Shown: in pieces, positions 18,759-31,471 of the stretch
Position numbering within the stretch: position 1 is the stretch's first letter
Layout: every line of letters begins with the position of its first letter
Assembly: GCF_024347675.1 (NCBI RefSeq)
Contig: NZ_AP024881.1
Location: 2,480,001-2,544,000, forward strand
From: Vibrio ishigakensis
GTDB lineage: Bacteria > Pseudomonadota > Gammaproteobacteria > Enterobacterales > Vibrionaceae
Direction of reading: 5' to 3'
Length of the DNA stretch: 64,000 nt
Translations under genes and position numbers: made by a program
Notes under the pieces: model-generated
Databases searched by the model: none
What the model saw: only the letters and a program-made list of their open reading frames with translations
What the model was told of the DNA's origin: nothing

Positions 18759-21332
18759 ATGTCGGTAAAATCCAAGCCTAAACACACCCCAATGATGCAA
18801 CAGTACCTGCGCTTAAAAGCGGAGAATCCCGATATATTGTTGTTCTATCGTATGGGCGACTTCTATGAGTTGTTTTATGACGACGCTAAGCACGCCTCTC
18901 AACTGCTCGATATCTCACTCACCAAACGCGGAGCTTCTGCTGGAGAGCCAATTCCAATGGCGGGCGTACCCTTTCATGCTGTGGAAGGCTATCTGGCGAA
19001 ACTGGTTCAGTTAGGTGAGTCTGTCGCCATCTGTGAACAAGTGGGTGATCCGGCTACCTCTAAGGGACCAGTCGAGCGCAAAGTTGTTCGCATAGTTACA
19101 CCAGGCACAGTGAGTGATGAAGCGCTCCTCAGCGAGCGTGTTGATAACCTGATTGCCGCTATCTATGAGCACAATGGCAAATTTGGCTACTCTACTCTGG
19201 ATATCACCTCTGGGCGATTCATGCTGAGCCAGCCAGAAACCGAAGAGGCGATGCTGGCCGAGCTTCAGCGTACCAACCCAAAAGAGCTTCTGTTTCCAGA
19301 AGACTTTGAGCAAGTGCGCCTATTTGAAGGACGTAACGGAAATCGTCGTCGCCCAAGTTGGGAGTTTGAACTGGCAACCGCCAAACAACAGCTCAATCAA
19401 CAGTTCGGTACTAAGGATCTCATTGGTTTTGGCGTAGAACAAGCCGAGCGTGGTCTTTGCGCCGCTGGTTGTCTCATTCAATATGTAAAAGACACTCAGC
19501 GTACCGCACTCCCTCACATTCGCTCGCTGACTGTAGATAGACAAGATCACTCGGTTATCCTAGATGCCTCAACTCGTCGTAACCTAGAGCTAACGCAAAA
19601 CCTAGCCGGTGATACGGATAACACCCTTGCAGAGGTGCTAGATCATAGCGCTACAGCCATGGGTAGTCGAATGCTCAAGCGCTGGCTACATCAGCCTACT
19701 CGAGACCTTGTCACCATCAACGAGCGCCTAGACTCCATCTCTGAGTTGATCGATAGCGGTCTTGCACAAGAGCTAAGCCCTACCCTTAAACAAATCGGAG
19801 ATGTTGAGCGTATCCTTGCAAGACTTGCGCTTCGCAGTGCAAGACCACGCGATCTCGCGCGTCTTCGTAATGCACTGCAATTGCTACCAGAACTGGAAGC
19901 AAGTATCAGTGAAGTTAGTGCAGAGAGATTGCAGATGCTTCGCGATAATGCCAAGCCAATGCAGGAGCTGTGTGAGCTTCTAGAATCAGCCATTATTGAA
20001 AACCCGCCTGTAGTGATTCGTGATGGTGGTGTGATTGCACCTGGCTATAGTCAAGAGCTAGACCAATGGCGAGACTTAGCAAACGGCGCTACTGAATATC
20101 TCGAAAAACTTGAGACTGATGAGCGTGAGCGCCACGGTATCGACACCCTAAAGGTTGGCTACAATGCGGTACATGGTTTCTATATCCAAGTCAGCCGAGG
20201 TCAAAGTCACTTAGTTCCACCTTACTATGTTCGCCGTCAGACCCTAAAAAACGCTGAGCGCTATATCATTCCTGAGCTGAAAGAGCATGAAGATAAGGTA
20301 CTTAATTCCAAATCCAAAGCCCTAGCGGTTGAAAAGCAGTTGTGGGAACAGTTGTTTGATCTACTGCTTCCACACCTTGAGCAGCTGCAATTAATGTCAG
20401 ACGCCATCGCGCAACTAGATGTGCTACAAAACCTTGCAGAGCGGGCTGAAACCCTAGACTACTGCCGCCCAAGTCTAAGCAAGGAGATTGGCGTTTCTAT
20501 CCAAAATGGCCGTCACCCTGTTGTTGAGCAGGTTCTTGATGCACCGTTTATTGCAAACCCAGTTGAGTTGGCTCCTGAGCGCAAGATGCTGATCATTACC
20601 GGCCCTAACATGGGTGGTAAATCGACCTATATGCGTCAAACCGCACTCATTGCGCTCATGGCTCATATTGGCTCATACGTGCCTGCCGAGTCCGCTCAAA
20701 TCGGAACTCTAGATAGGATCTTTACCCGAATCGGAGCATCCGATGACTTAGCTTCTGGTCGTTCAACCTTTATGGTGGAAATGACAGAGACGGCTAATAT
20801 TCTGCACAACGCTACCGAGAAAAGCCTAGTGCTGATGGATGAAATTGGTCGTGGCACCAGTACCTATGATGGCCTTTCTCTAGCTTGGGCAAGTGCAGAA
20901 TGGTTGGCAAGTCAAATCAACGCTCTGACCCTATTTGCCACGCACTACTTTGAGTTGACCGAACTGCCAGCACAGATCAAAGGCCTAGCTAACGTGCACC
21001 TAGATGCGGTTGAACATGGAGATGAGATTGCCTTTATGCATGCAGTGCAGGAGGGTGCTGCTAGTAAGTCTTATGGTCTTGCCGTTGCTGCCCTTGCAGG
21101 TGTGCCTAAGTCGGTTATCAAGCAAGCGCGTCAAAAGCTGAGTCTTCTTGAGCAATTGAGTCACAGTGAACCGAAAGCTACCTCAAACTCACCTCAAGTG
21201 GATATTGCTAATCAATTAAGCTTGATCCCTGAACCAAGTGAAGTGGAACAAGCTATCGCCAATATCGACCCAGATGAGCTTACTCCGAGACAAGCTCTAG
21301 AAGAGCTGTATCGATTGAAGAAACTCCTATAA
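18759..21332 (+). CDS. mutS: DNA mismatch repair protein MutS
   Basis: 857 residues. The mismatch-recognition Phe-X-Glu is in GDFYELF (Phe35, Glu37). Connector, lever and clamp regions follow, then the ATPase with Walker A GPNMGGKS at 615-622, [16 protein letters not shown]alker B, and the C-terminal dimerisation helix. It recognises mismatches and recruits MutL. It is transcribed towards rpoS, and both end at a shared hairpin. Confidence 0.98.
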   Translation: MSVKSKPKHTPMMQQYLRLKAENPDILLFYRMGDFYELFYDDAKHASQLLDISLTKRGASAGEPIPMAGVPFHAVEGYLAKLVQLGESVAICEQVGDPATSKGPVERKVVRIVTPGTVSDEALLSERVDNLIAAIYEHNGKFGYSTLDITSGRFMLSQPETEEAMLAELQRTNPKELLFPEDFEQVRLFEGRNGNRRRPSWEFELATAKQQLNQQFGTKDLIGFGVEQAERGLCAAGCLIQYVKDTQRTALPHIRSLTVDRQDHSVILDASTRRNLELTQNLAGDTDNTLAEVLDHSATAMGSRMLKRWLHQPTRDLVTINERLDSISELIDSGLAQELSPTLKQIGDVERILARLALRSARPRDLARLRNALQLLPELEASISEVSAERLQMLRDNAKPMQELCELLESAIIENPPVVIRDGGVIAPGYSQELDQWRDLANGATEYLEKLETDERERHGIDTLKVGYNAVHGFYIQVSRGQSHLVPPYYVRRQTLKNAERYIIPELKEHEDKVLNSKSKALAVEKQLWEQLFDLLLPHLEQLQLMSDAIAQLDVLQNLAERAETLDYCRPSLSKEIGVSIQNGRHPVVEQVLDAPFIANPVELAPERKMLIITGPNMGGKSTYMRQTALIALMAHIGSYVPAESAQIGTLDRIFTRIGASDDLASGRSTFMVEMTETANILHNATEKSLVLMDEIGRGTSTYDGLSLAWASAEWLASQINALTLFATHYFELTELPAQIKGLANVHLDAVEHGDEIAFMHAVQEGAASKSYGLAVAALAGVPKSVIKQARQKLSLLEQLSHSEPKATSNSPQVDIANQLSLIPEPSEVEQAIANIDPDELTPRQALEELYRLKKLL

Positions 21333-21335
21333 CGC

Positions 21336-21367
21336 AAAAAGGCCAGCATATTGCTGGCCTTTGTTTT
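21336..21367. terminator. Bidirectional terminator between mutS and rpoS
   Basis: AAGGCCAGCA/TGCTGGCCTT (21339-21348 and 21352-21361) with A-run on the left and T-rich right side, between two convergent genes. Confidence 0.88.
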
Positions 21368-21376
21368 GTCTGCTTC

Positions 21377-22354
21377 TTATTCGCTATCGAAGTTAAATAG
21401 CGACTCCATATTCAAACCCTGTTTCAGCAGGATTTCACGCAGACGGCGTAGGCCTTCTACTTGGATCTGGCGAACACGTTCACGGGTTAGATTGATCTCG
21501 CGTCCCACCTCTTCCAGAGTGGATGGCTCATAGCCAAGCAGACCAAAGCGGCGGGCTAACACTTCTTTCTGTTTTGGGTTTAGCTCATCTAACCAATCGA
21601 TAAGCGAGTGTTTGATATCCTCATCCTGAGTTGATACCTCTGGATCAGAGTTATTGATATCAGGAATAATGTCTAGCAGTGCCTTATCGCCGTCACCACC
21701 GATTGGGGTATCTACGGAGCTCACACGCTCATTCAGGCGAAGCATCTTGCTTACATCATCTACAGGCTTATCAAGTTGCTGTGCGATCTCTTCCGCTGTC
21801 GGCTCATGGTCGAGTTTCTGAGACAGTTCACGCGCGGTACGCAAGTAGATGTTTAGCTCTTTTACTACGTGAATAGGCAAACGAATAGTACGTGTCTGAT
21901 TCATCAGTGCGCGTTCAATGGTCTGGCGAATCCACCAAGTTGCATAGGTTGAGAAACGGAAACCACGCTCTGGATCGAACTTCTCAACGGCACGAATAAG
22001 GCCAAGGTTACCCTCTTCGATGAGATCTAGTAGCGCTAGACCGCGATTGCTATAGCGACGGGAGATCTTCACCACTAGGCGAAGGTTACTCTCGATCATG
22101 CGTTTGCGAGCTGCTTCATCACCACGAAGGGCGCGACGGGCGTACAGAACTTCTTCTTCTGCAGTAAGGAGTGGGGAGAAGCCAATCTCACCCAAATAGA
22201 GTTGTGTTGCGTCTAGATTTTTCGCCGAGGCATCAAACTCTTCTTTTACCTCTGGCTCTTCGACTACACGCTCAAGCTCAACGCTAGCGACTTCCATTTC
22301 ATCACTGTTTTGAGCCAAGTCTTCCACTTTTGCTGCTGTGTTATCCATACTCAT
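21377..22354 (-). CDS. rpoS: RNA polymerase sigma factor RpoS
   Basis: 325 residues, the general stress and stationary-phase sigma factor. Region 1.2 ([32 protein letters not shown]), region 2 ([40 protein letters not shown]) and region 4 ([27 protein letters not shown]) are all intact. The ATG at 22354 has GGAGG 5 nt upstream. It lies 48 bp after nlpD. In relatives the main rpoS promoter lies inside nlpD, giving a long leader that pairs with small RNAs. That is likely here but was not mapped. Confidence 0.98.
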   Translation of the reverse strand: MSMDNTAAKVEDLAQNSDEMEVASVELERVVEEPEVKEEFDASAKNLDATQLYLGEIGFSPLLTAEEEVLYARRALRGDEAARKRMIESNLRLVVKISRRYSNRGLALLDLIEEGNLGLIRAVEKFDPERGFRFSTYATWWIRQTIERALMNQTRTIRLPIHVVKELNIYLRTARELSQKLDHEPTAEEIAQQLDKPVDDVSKMLRLNERVSSVDTPIGGDGDKALLDIIPDINNSDPEVSTQDEDIKHSLIDWLDELNPKQKEVLARRFGLLGYEPSTLEEVGREINLTRERVRQIQVEGLRRLREILLKQGLNMESLFNFDSE

Positions 22355-22402
22355 AGCGCCTCCAATGGCTTGGCAGGTGGGGCATACATGCCGACAACCT
22401 TA

Positions 22403-23239
22403 TTATGGTAAATATCTTTCCGGATTAACCGATTTCCCTTGATATCTAATCTCAAAATGCAACTTAACGCCGCTCGTTCCTGAGCTGCCCATGGTCGCTA
22501 TCTTTTGGCCGGCCTTGACTGATTGTCCTTCTTGGACGAGGAGGGTGTCGTTGTGTGCGTAGGCACTGAGATAATCATTGTTATGTTTTACGATAACCAG
22601 ATTACCGTAACCTCTTAGCGCACTACCCGAATAAACGACACTACCGCTTGCTGTCGAGACGACCGCTTGACCTCTCTGCCCTGCTATATCTATGCCCTTT
22701 TCCCCTGTATCGAATTTGTTGACTACACGTCCTTTGGTAGGCCAAACCCATGAGGAGACTGGTTTGCTTGCAGAGCTAGAAGTTGCGACCTTGTTAACAT
22801 TTTGTTTAGCACCAACATACTCCTTTGTTGGTTGCGGATCAACCTTGGTGTTAGCACTTTTTTGAGAAGCCGTGGAAGTTTTTGTTTGGGTCGAGCTTGG
22901 TTGGCTATTATTGGTTTTCGCAATCGCCGTACCTCCACCGCCAATATAAGACGGGGTATCGTCTTGATAGTGTGGATACCAGAGTTTTATCTTCTGGCCG
23001 ATGCGAAGGGTATAAGGTGGCTTTAACTCATTGAATCGGATGAGTTTATTGACGTCACGTCCAGTTATATAAGCGATGTAGTACAAGGTATCTCCCTTGT
23101 TTACCACATAGAAACTGCCTCTATAACTTCCTTTGTCTACGCTACGATAGTCGCGCTTGCCACTCATCGATGAGGGAGCACATCCAGCTAGAAGCACTCC
23201 CAAGCAGACAGCCACAACACTCGGCCAATACCTCTTCAT
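22403..23239 (-). CDS. nlpD: Murein hydrolase activator NlpD (LysM/M23 lipoprotein)
   Basis: 278 residues with a lipobox (LLAGC, Cys20), a LysM domain (~40-90, YVVNKGDTLYYIAYITGRDVNKLIRF), a Ser/Thr/Gln-rich linker and a C-terminal LytM/M23 domain. The M23 catalytic ligands look degenerate (GVKLHFEIRYQ lacks the first His of the HxH pair), as in E. coli NlpD, which activates the amidase AmiC rather than cutting murein itself. It begins 4 bp after the pcm stop and precedes rpoS. Confidence 0.95.
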   Translation of the reverse strand: MKRYWPSVVAVCLGVLLAGCAPSSMSGKRDYRSVDKGSYRGSFYVVNKGDTLYYIAYITGRDVNKLIRFNELKPPYTLRIGQKIKLWYPHYQDDTPSYIGGGGTAIAKTNNSQPSSTQTKTSTASQKSANTKVDPQPTKEYVGAKQNVNKVATSSSASKPVSSWVWPTKGRVVNKFDTGEKGIDIAGQRGQAVVSTASGSVVYSGSALRGYGNLVIVKHNNDYLSAYAHNDTLLVQEGQSVKAGQKIATMGSSGTSGVKLHFEIRYQGKSVNPERYLP

Positions 23240-23243
23240 AGGG

Positions 23244-23870
23244 TTAAGCTAACTCTCCATGTACTAAAGGAACGAACCTGACATCCTCTATAAAGTGCGA
23301 TTCAATTCCCGATTCCGTTTTTACAATCTTAAACAAGCGCTGGTGTTCTTCGCCAACCGGGATGATTAACGTACCACCAACATTAAGCTGTTCTACCAAT
23401 GCAGCTGGCACCTCAGCCGCAGCTGCTGTAACAATAATAGCGTCATATGGTGCATTCGCCTTCCAGCCAAGCCAGCCATCCGTGTGCTTGGTAGAGACGT
23501 TGTATATGTCTAAGCGTGATAGACGACGCTTGGCATCCCATTGCAAGGCCTTGATTCGCTCCACCGAGTAAACTTTTTCTACCAACTGCGACAGTATCGA
23601 GGTCTGATAGCCAGAGCCTGTACCTACCTCTAAGACCTTGCTTTTGTAATCAAGTTCTAAAAGCTCTGTCATTTTTGCAACGATATATGGCTGAGAGATG
23701 GTTTGCCCACAGCCTATTGGCAGTGCATTGTTATCGTACGCCTGATGGCGCATTGCCTCTGACAAGAACTGATCACGAGGAATGCGGGCAATGGCATCCA
23801 ATACCTTCTGATCTTGAATGCCTAGGTGTCTTAATTGTTCTGATAGTCTCTGTGCTTGATACAGGGCCAT
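23244..23870 (-). CDS. pcm: Protein-L-isoaspartate O-methyltransferase Pcm
   Basis: 208 residues. The SAM-binding motif [18 protein letters not shown] and the PCMT motif [18 protein letters not shown] are present. It methylates abnormal isoaspartyl residues so that they can be repaired. It lies 3 bp after surE and 4 bp before nlpD, as in most gammaproteobacteria. Confidence 0.98.
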   Translation of the reverse strand: MALYQAQRLSEQLRHLGIQDQKVLDAIARIPRDQFLSEAMRHQAYDNNALPIGCGQTISQPYIVAKMTELLELDYKSKVLEVGTGSGYQTSILSQLVEKVYSVERIKALQWDAKRRLSRLDIYNVSTKHTDGWLGWKANAPYDAIIVTAAAAEVPAALVEQLNVGGTLIIPVGEEHQRLFKIVKTESGIESHFIEDVRFVPLVHGELA

Positions 23871-23873
23871 TCG

Positions 23874-24614
23874 TTACCTTTCTAACCAAGCCTTCATCGA
23901 AGGCAGAGATTCATGTGCAGTAAGGTCTACCTGAAGAGGGGTTACCGATACCTGACCTTGCTCGATAGCATAAAAATCCGTACCGTGCCCCGCGTCCTGC
24001 TCTTTACCCGGAGGACCAAGCCAATAGATCTGCTGACCGCGAGGGTCGAGCTGCTTGATCATATTTTCAGCATGATGGCGAGCCCCAAGGCGAGTGACCT
24101 CTGTAGTGCCCAGCTCCTCGAACGGCACATCCGGTACGTTTACGTTAATCAATCGGTTGGTAGGAATAGGGTTACTTCTGTGCTGCAAGACTAATTCTCT
24201 AGCGATGCGCGCAGCAGTATCAAAATGGGTTTTACCAACCAAAGAAATCGCAATTGCCTGCACGCCAAGGAAATGTCCTTCCATAGCTGCAGCTACCGTA
24301 CCTGAATAAAGCACATCGTCGCCTAGGTTAGCACCGTGATTGATACCACTTAGCACTAAGTCTGGATAGTCATCTTTCATCAGTTCGTTTAAGGCGAAGT
24401 GGACGCAGTCGGTCGGGGTGCCTTGAACGGAAAATACGTTGGGTTTTATCTCGTTAACTCGAAGTGGGCTCTCAAGGGTCAAAGAGTTAGACGCACCGCT
24501 GCGGTTTCTGTCAGGAGCAACAACCACTATCTCCGCGATATCTTTTAGGGCATTTGCCAGTGTCTGAATACCCTCAGCATGAACCCCATCATCGTTACTT
24601 ATTAAGATCTTCAT
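23874..24614 (-). CDS. surE: 5'/3'-nucleotidase SurE
   Basis: 246 residues starting [16 protein letters not shown], with the metal-binding NDDGV at 7-11, [15 protein letters not shown] and [25 protein letters not shown]. This survival-protein phosphatase acts on nucleoside monophosphates. Its ATG overlaps the truD stop by 4 bp, indicating translational coupling. Confidence 0.98.
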   Translation of the reverse strand: MKILISNDDGVHAEGIQTLANALKDIAEIVVVAPDRNRSGASNSLTLESPLRVNEIKPNVFSVQGTPTDCVHFALNELMKDDYPDLVLSGINHGANLGDDVLYSGTVAAAMEGHFLGVQAIAISLVGKTHFDTAARIARELVLQHRSNPIPTNRLINVNVPDVPFEELGTTEVTRLGARHHAENMIKQLDPRGQQIYWLGPPGKEQDAGHGTDFYAIEQGQVSVTPLQVDLTAHESLPSMKAWLER

Positions 24615-25639
24615 GCTGATTTGTTCTCTTGATTATATTCGCGCTCGAATGGAATCTCTTCAATTACTTCTCTGAAGATAGAAGTCGCGAAGTTACCTGA
24701 AGAAAGCCAGAAACAGACCTTTACCTCATCTTGCTCAGCACTCCAGCTCAAATCTGTTGGATGCAAGCTTATCTCACGACGATCATGGCGCATGCGATTA
24801 CCACGAATAAGTGCCATTAGGTCTGGTTCAGAATCCACCACCTCTTGCTCAAGAGCACGCGCTGCCACTTGAGTAGGCAACTCATTATCACCGGCAAGGG
24901 TTGCTGTAATCGCATCGAATTCCTGTTCAAAAGGCTGCGGCTTACCATTTAGCATAACTATGTCGCCTTCGATTGGCGTAGCAAAACAGCTTTGCTCAAT
25001 ACGGTTAGAGACAATCTGGTTGAAGATCCATGAGCGAGCGGCAGATAGGTATAGGCTGCGCTTATTTTGATTACGAGTTCGAACGTTCTCACGCCCCCAA
25101 CGACCAGCCTCAGAAACATTATTACCATTGCGACCAAAACGCTGCTCACCGTAGTAATTTGGTACACCCAGCTCAGATACCTTCTGCAGGCGAGATTCTA
25201 CCTCAGTGATATCGCTAACCTCGGTCAAGGTGATCTCAAAGAAATTACCTTGCAGGTCACCTGGGCGAAGCTTTTTGTTGTGACGACTAGATTCTAGGAT
25301 TTCTACACTAGGGTGGAGCTTGGAAAACAAGCTCAAATCAGGCACATCGCCCTTTGGCAGATGAACACTGAGCCACTGCTCAGTAACCGCGTGGCGATCC
25401 TTCAGGCCAGCCCAGCTTACATCCTTAGACTTTACACCGAGGAACTTAGCAAGCTCATTGGCAACAAAACTGGTGTTCTCACCTGTTTTGCGAATTTTTA
25501 GCATCAGGTGTTCCCCTGAGCCTGTAAACTCAAAGCCTAGATCTTCCTTTACAATAAAATGCTCAGGTTCAACCTTAAGCTTGGCTTTGGCACTTGGCTT
25601 ACCGTGCAGGTAAGCGAGATGGTTGAGAATATCGCTCAT
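24611..25639 (-). CDS. truD: tRNA pseudouridine(13) synthase TruD
   Basis: 342 residues. The catalytic aspartate is in [12 protein letters not shown] (Asp81), and [14 protein letters not shown] is the second TruD motif. It makes pseudouridine 13 in tRNA-Glu. It is located 7 bp after ispF and overlaps surE. Confidence 0.97.
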   Translation of the reverse strand: MSDILNHLAYLHGKPSAKAKLKVEPEHFIVKEDLGFEFTGSGEHLMLKIRKTGENTSFVANELAKFLGVKSKDVSWAGLKDRHAVTEQWLSVHLPKGDVPDLSLFSKLHPSVEILESSRHNKKLRPGDLQGNFFEITLTEVSDITEVESRLQKVSELGVPNYYGEQRFGRNGNNVSEAGRWGRENVRTRNQNKRSLYLSAARSWIFNQIVSNRIEQSCFATPIEGDIVMLNGKPQPFEQEFDAITATLAGDNELPTQVAARALEQEVVDSEPDLMALIRGNRMRHDRREISLHPTDLSWSAEQDEVKVCFWLSSGNFATSIFREVIEEIPFEREYNQENKSA

Positions 25640-25646
25640 AAAACTC

Positions 25647-26126
25647 TTAGTTATTCTTTGTGATAAGGACTACGGCCTCGACCGCAATACCCTCTTTTCG
25701 ACCAGTAAATCCGAGACGCTCGGTAGTGGTCGCTTTAACATTGATCTGGCTAAGCTCAGCATTGAGGTCTTCAGCAATCGCCTGACGCATAGATTCAATA
25801 TGCGGCGCCATCTTTGGCGCTTGAGCCATAATGGTCACATCTAGGTTACCGAGTAGATACCCTTCTTCTAAAACCCTGCGATAAACATCTTTTAGAAGCT
25901 CACGACTGTTTGCGCCCTTCCACTTGTCGTCAGTGTCTGGGAAGTGATGACCAATATCACCGGCCGCTATTGCGCCCAACAGAGCATCACATACCGCATG
26001 AAGCGCCACATCACCGTCTGAGTGTGCTAGCAAGCCTTGCTCATAAGGGACGGCAACGCCACCTATAATAACCGGACCCTCGCCACCAAATTTATGTACG
26101 TCAAAGCCGTGTCCGATACGAATCAT
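25647..26126 (-). CDS. ispF: 2-C-methyl-D-erythritol 2,4-cyclodiphosphate synthase IspF
   Basis: 159 residues starting [15 protein letters not shown], with zinc ligands Asp9 and His11 and the [21 protein letters not shown] motif. Fifth step of the MEP isoprenoid pathway. Its start overlaps the end of ispD by 4 bp, so the two pathway genes are coupled. Confidence 0.98.
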   Translation of the reverse strand: MIRIGHGFDVHKFGGEGPVIIGGVAVPYEQGLLAHSDGDVALHAVCDALLGAIAAGDIGHHFPDTDDKWKGANSRELLKDVYRRVLEEGYLLGNLDVTIMAQAPKMAPHIESMRQAIAEDLNAELSQINVKATTTERLGFTGRKEGIAVEAVVLITKNN

Positions 26127-26851
26127 GCTTGCTCCTGTTGAGATAGATAAAATTTCATCAATGCAAAGTCCTCAGGTTGAGTGACCTTGATGTTGTCCGC
26201 ACGGCCTTCCACTAGAGCCGGATATTCTCCGAGTAGCTCCATAGCCGAGGCCTCATCTGTGACTAGTTGATTTTGGTCCAGTGCCGAGCGCAATGCCAGA
26301 CGTAAGGCCTCACAATCAAACATTTGTGGCGTCAGTGCGTGCCAAAGATTAGCGCGAGAAACAGTAGATTTGATGTTTGCAGCCTCATCTGAGCGCTTCA
26401 TCGTATCCTTCACCTTACAGGCAAGAATAGCCCCCACAGAGTGTGCTTCTGCCTTCTCCATCAAGGCTGTCAGGTCATTCAACTGAAAGTTAGGTCTAGC
26501 TGCGTCATGCACCAGAACCTTGCCTTGATAGCTGTGTTGATTAAGGTGCTCGAGTGCGTTTAGCACGGTATCGCAGCGCTCTTTACCGCCAAGTACTTGA
26601 GTCACCTTAGGGTTATCCGACAAAGAGGTTTGAGAGAAGTAATCGTCAGATGCACTGATTGCGGCTATCACCTCATCAATCTGAGGATGAGCAAGCAAGC
26701 GCTCAACGGTATGTTCTAGGATGGTTTTGCCCAGTAGGGACAAGTATTGCTTGGGTTTATCTGCCTGCATACGACTGCCGATACCGGCTGCAGGAACTAT
26801 AGCGATATACTTATTCAAATTAGGAACCGTTTTAGGGTTATTCGGAATCAA
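26123..26851 (-). CDS. ispD: 2-C-methyl-D-erythritol 4-phosphate cytidylyltransferase IspD
   Basis: Up to 242 residues. CTP-binding loop [19 protein letters not shown] near the N-terminus and [14 protein letters not shown] in the middle. Third step of the MEP pathway. The start is unclear: a TTG at 26851 overlaps ftsB by 14 bp, and another TTG at 26818 would give [12 protein letters not shown], closer to typical IspD N-termini. Neither has a clear Shine-Dalgarno, so translation may depend on coupling to ftsB. Confidence 0.95.
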   Translation of the reverse strand: MIPNNPKTVPNLNKYIAIVPAAGIGSRMQADKPKQYLSLLGKTILEHTVERLLAHPQIDEVIAAISASDDYFSQTSLSDNPKVTQVLGGKERCDTVLNALEHLNQHSYQGKVLVHDAARPNFQLNDLTALMEKAEAHSVGAILACKVKDTMKRSDEAANIKSTVSRANLWHALTPQMFDCEALRLALRSALDQNQLVTDEASAMELLGEYPALVEGRADNIKVTQPEDFALMKFYLSQQEQA

Positions 26852-27113
26852 TTATACGGTAGAAGGTTTCGCCCTTCTTCACCATACCAAGCTCGTTGCG
26901 AGCTCTTTCCTCGATAGCGTCCAAGCCTTGACGCAGGTCGTCTATCTCGGCAAACATCTCGTCATTACGCTTTTGCAATTCAGCGTTGACCGAGCTTTGC
27001 ACCGCAATCTCATCTTGTACTTGTCTTAGTTCACTGATGCCGTTTTTACCAAACCACAAATCGGCCTGAAGCCAAACCAGCAACCCAAACAGTATGACGG
27101 AGAAAACACGCAC
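26838..27113 (-). CDS. ftsB: Cell division protein FtsB
   Basis: 91 residues with a single membrane helix (about 4-20, [17 protein letters not shown]), then a coiled coil (~28-72) and a conserved tail ending YRIIDSE. It is part of the FtsQLB complex that activates septal peptidoglycan synthesis. It is the first gene of the ftsB-ispD-ispF-truD-surE-pcm-nlpD-rpoS run. The promoter should lie in 27114-27280. Confidence 0.95.
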   Translation of the reverse strand: MRVFSVILFGLLVWLQADLWFGKNGISELRQVQDEIAVQSSVNAELQKRNDEMFAEIDDLRQGLDAIEERARNELGMVKKGETFYRIIDSE

Positions 27114-27194
27114 TTGCCCAAATCCTTCTAGATGTAACTGCGCTATTTATAACACAATTCCGGTGGTATCAGTCAGAAAAACTTAGTTGCCGGA

Positions 27195-27261
27195 AAACAA
27201 ATGGGGGAGATTGGAGGGTAAGAAGATCCTCGATAGGAGCACTCGAGGATGACGTTTGTTT
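27195..27261. repeat. Nested inverted repeat upstream of ftsB
   Basis: Outer arms AAACAAA/TTTGTTT (27195-27201 and 27255-27261) enclose a perfect 8-bp inverted repeat ATCCTCGA/TCGAGGAT (27226-27233 and 27243-27250). A further TTCCGG/CCGGAA pair lies at 27158-27195. Function unknown; it could be an intergenic palindromic repeat or the ftsB operon leader. The 343-bp ftsB-eno gap otherwise holds the eno terminator and the hairpin at 27334-27460. Confidence 0.55.
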
Positions 27262-27284
27262 CGATTGCTTTTAGCAACAAGCAA

Positions 27285-27317
27285 ATAAAAAAGCGCCCCA
27301 CCTAAGTGGAGCGCTCT
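27285..27317 (-). terminator. eno terminator
   Basis: On the minus strand AGCGC-T-CCAC/GTGG-G-GCGCT (27315-27306 and 27301-27292) forms a strong hairpin followed by TTTTTTAT. It lies ~140 nt beyond the eno stop, so eno has a long 3' UTR. Confidence 0.88.
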
Positions 27318-27333
27318 AAAAAGCTTAGTGCTT

Positions 27334-28767
<1,434 letters not shown>

Positions 28768-28839
28768 TTATTTTCCAAATTTAAATGTCAATATTTTAAA
28801 GGTGCCCTACGCGCTCTTTCAGACACCTAAATCCTTTAC

Positions 28840-30549
<1,710 letters not shown>

Positions 30550-30623
30550 TTATCGCCACAACGTGAAACTTATCACACGCATTTGATTTATTTTTTGCTT
30601 CAAATCAATTCACAATCTTATCA

Positions 30624-31421
30624 CTAATTCGACTCTTCGTTTTTTACCTGATTCCATAGGTTATCGAGGTAATCTAGATCACATTCTGCCAGTTCTCGCC
30701 CATTTTGCGCCACCTTCTGCTCCACACCACGAAAACGTCGTTCAAATTTCACATTGGCTTTGCTCAGCGCAGATTCAGGATTGCACCCTAGATGTCTGGC
30801 AAGATTAACCGTAGCAAAGAGTAGATCCCCCATCTCCTCTTCTACTTTTTCTTGCTTAACAGGCACAGCGAGCGCCTCGTCGACCACCTCTTGGACTTCC
30901 TCATGAACCTTGTCAACTACAGGGCCGAGGCTATCCCAATCAAAGCCAAACTTAGCACAGCGCTTCTGAATCTTGTCTGCTCGGCTAAGGGCCGGCAGAG
31001 ACTTAGGTACAGAGTCTAGAATACTTTCTTCAACTTTGCCCATGCGCGCTTTTTCTTTGGCTTTTTCTCGCTCCCAGTTCTCAGAAACTTCTTGTTCTGA
31101 TACAAACTCCTGCTCACTGAACACGTGTGGATGACGACGTACAAGTTTTTCGTTCACCTGCTCGACCACCTCTTGAAAATCGAATAGTCCTTCTTCCTTG
31201 GCGAGTTGTGAGTAGAAGATCACCTGAAACAACAAATCCCCCAACTCTTCCTTCAGGTTGCTCCAATCTTGGTTGTGAATGGCATCCACTACCTCATAGG
31301 TTTCTTCTATAGTGTGCGGCACAATAGTGTCGAAAGATTGCTTCAGATCCCACGGACAGCCGTCCTTCGGATCGCGCAATTTAGCCATGATATCTAGGAG
31401 TTGCTGGATTGGAGTAGACAT
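30624..31421 (-). CDS. mazG: Nucleoside triphosphate pyrophosphohydrolase MazG
   Basis: 265 residues from the ATG at 31421, which has AGGAA 5 nt upstream; a seven-residue extension to 31442 is unsupported. Two MazG domains: EELGDLLFQVIFYSQLA in the first and EEMGDLLFATVNLARHLG in the second carry the acidic metal-binding pairs. It hydrolyses (d)NTPs and, in E. coli, modulates ppGpp-linked starvation survival. It follows relA, as in E. coli. Confidence 0.96.
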   Translation of the reverse strand: MSTPIQQLLDIMAKLRDPKDGCPWDLKQSFDTIVPHTIEETYEVVDAIHNQDWSNLKEELGDLLFQVIFYSQLAKEEGLFDFQEVVEQVNEKLVRRHPHVFSEQEFVSEQEVSENWEREKAKEKARMGKVEESILDSVPKSLPALSRADKIQKRCAKFGFDWDSLGPVVDKVHEEVQEVVDEALAVPVKQEKVEEEMGDLLFATVNLARHLGCNPESALSKANVKFERRFRGVEQKVAQNGRELAECDLDYLDNLWNQVKNEESN

Positions 31422-31434
31422 ATTCTTTCCTATA

Positions 31435-31466
31435 AAAATCAAGCCCCTGAGTTAGGGGCTTGTCGG
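31435..31466 (-). terminator. relA terminator
   Basis: On the minus strand AAGCCCC/GGGGCTT (31461-31455 and 31447-31441) is followed by GATTTTTATAG. It lies between the relA stop and the mazG start, and overlaps the mazG leader, so mazG may be partly attenuated. Confidence 0.7.
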
Positions 31467-31471
31467 TTTTT

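Noticed and set aside
21333..21376. Accessory insertion between mutS and rpoS
   Set aside because: This interval is variable in enterobacteria, but here the two genes are only 44 bp apart and share one terminator.
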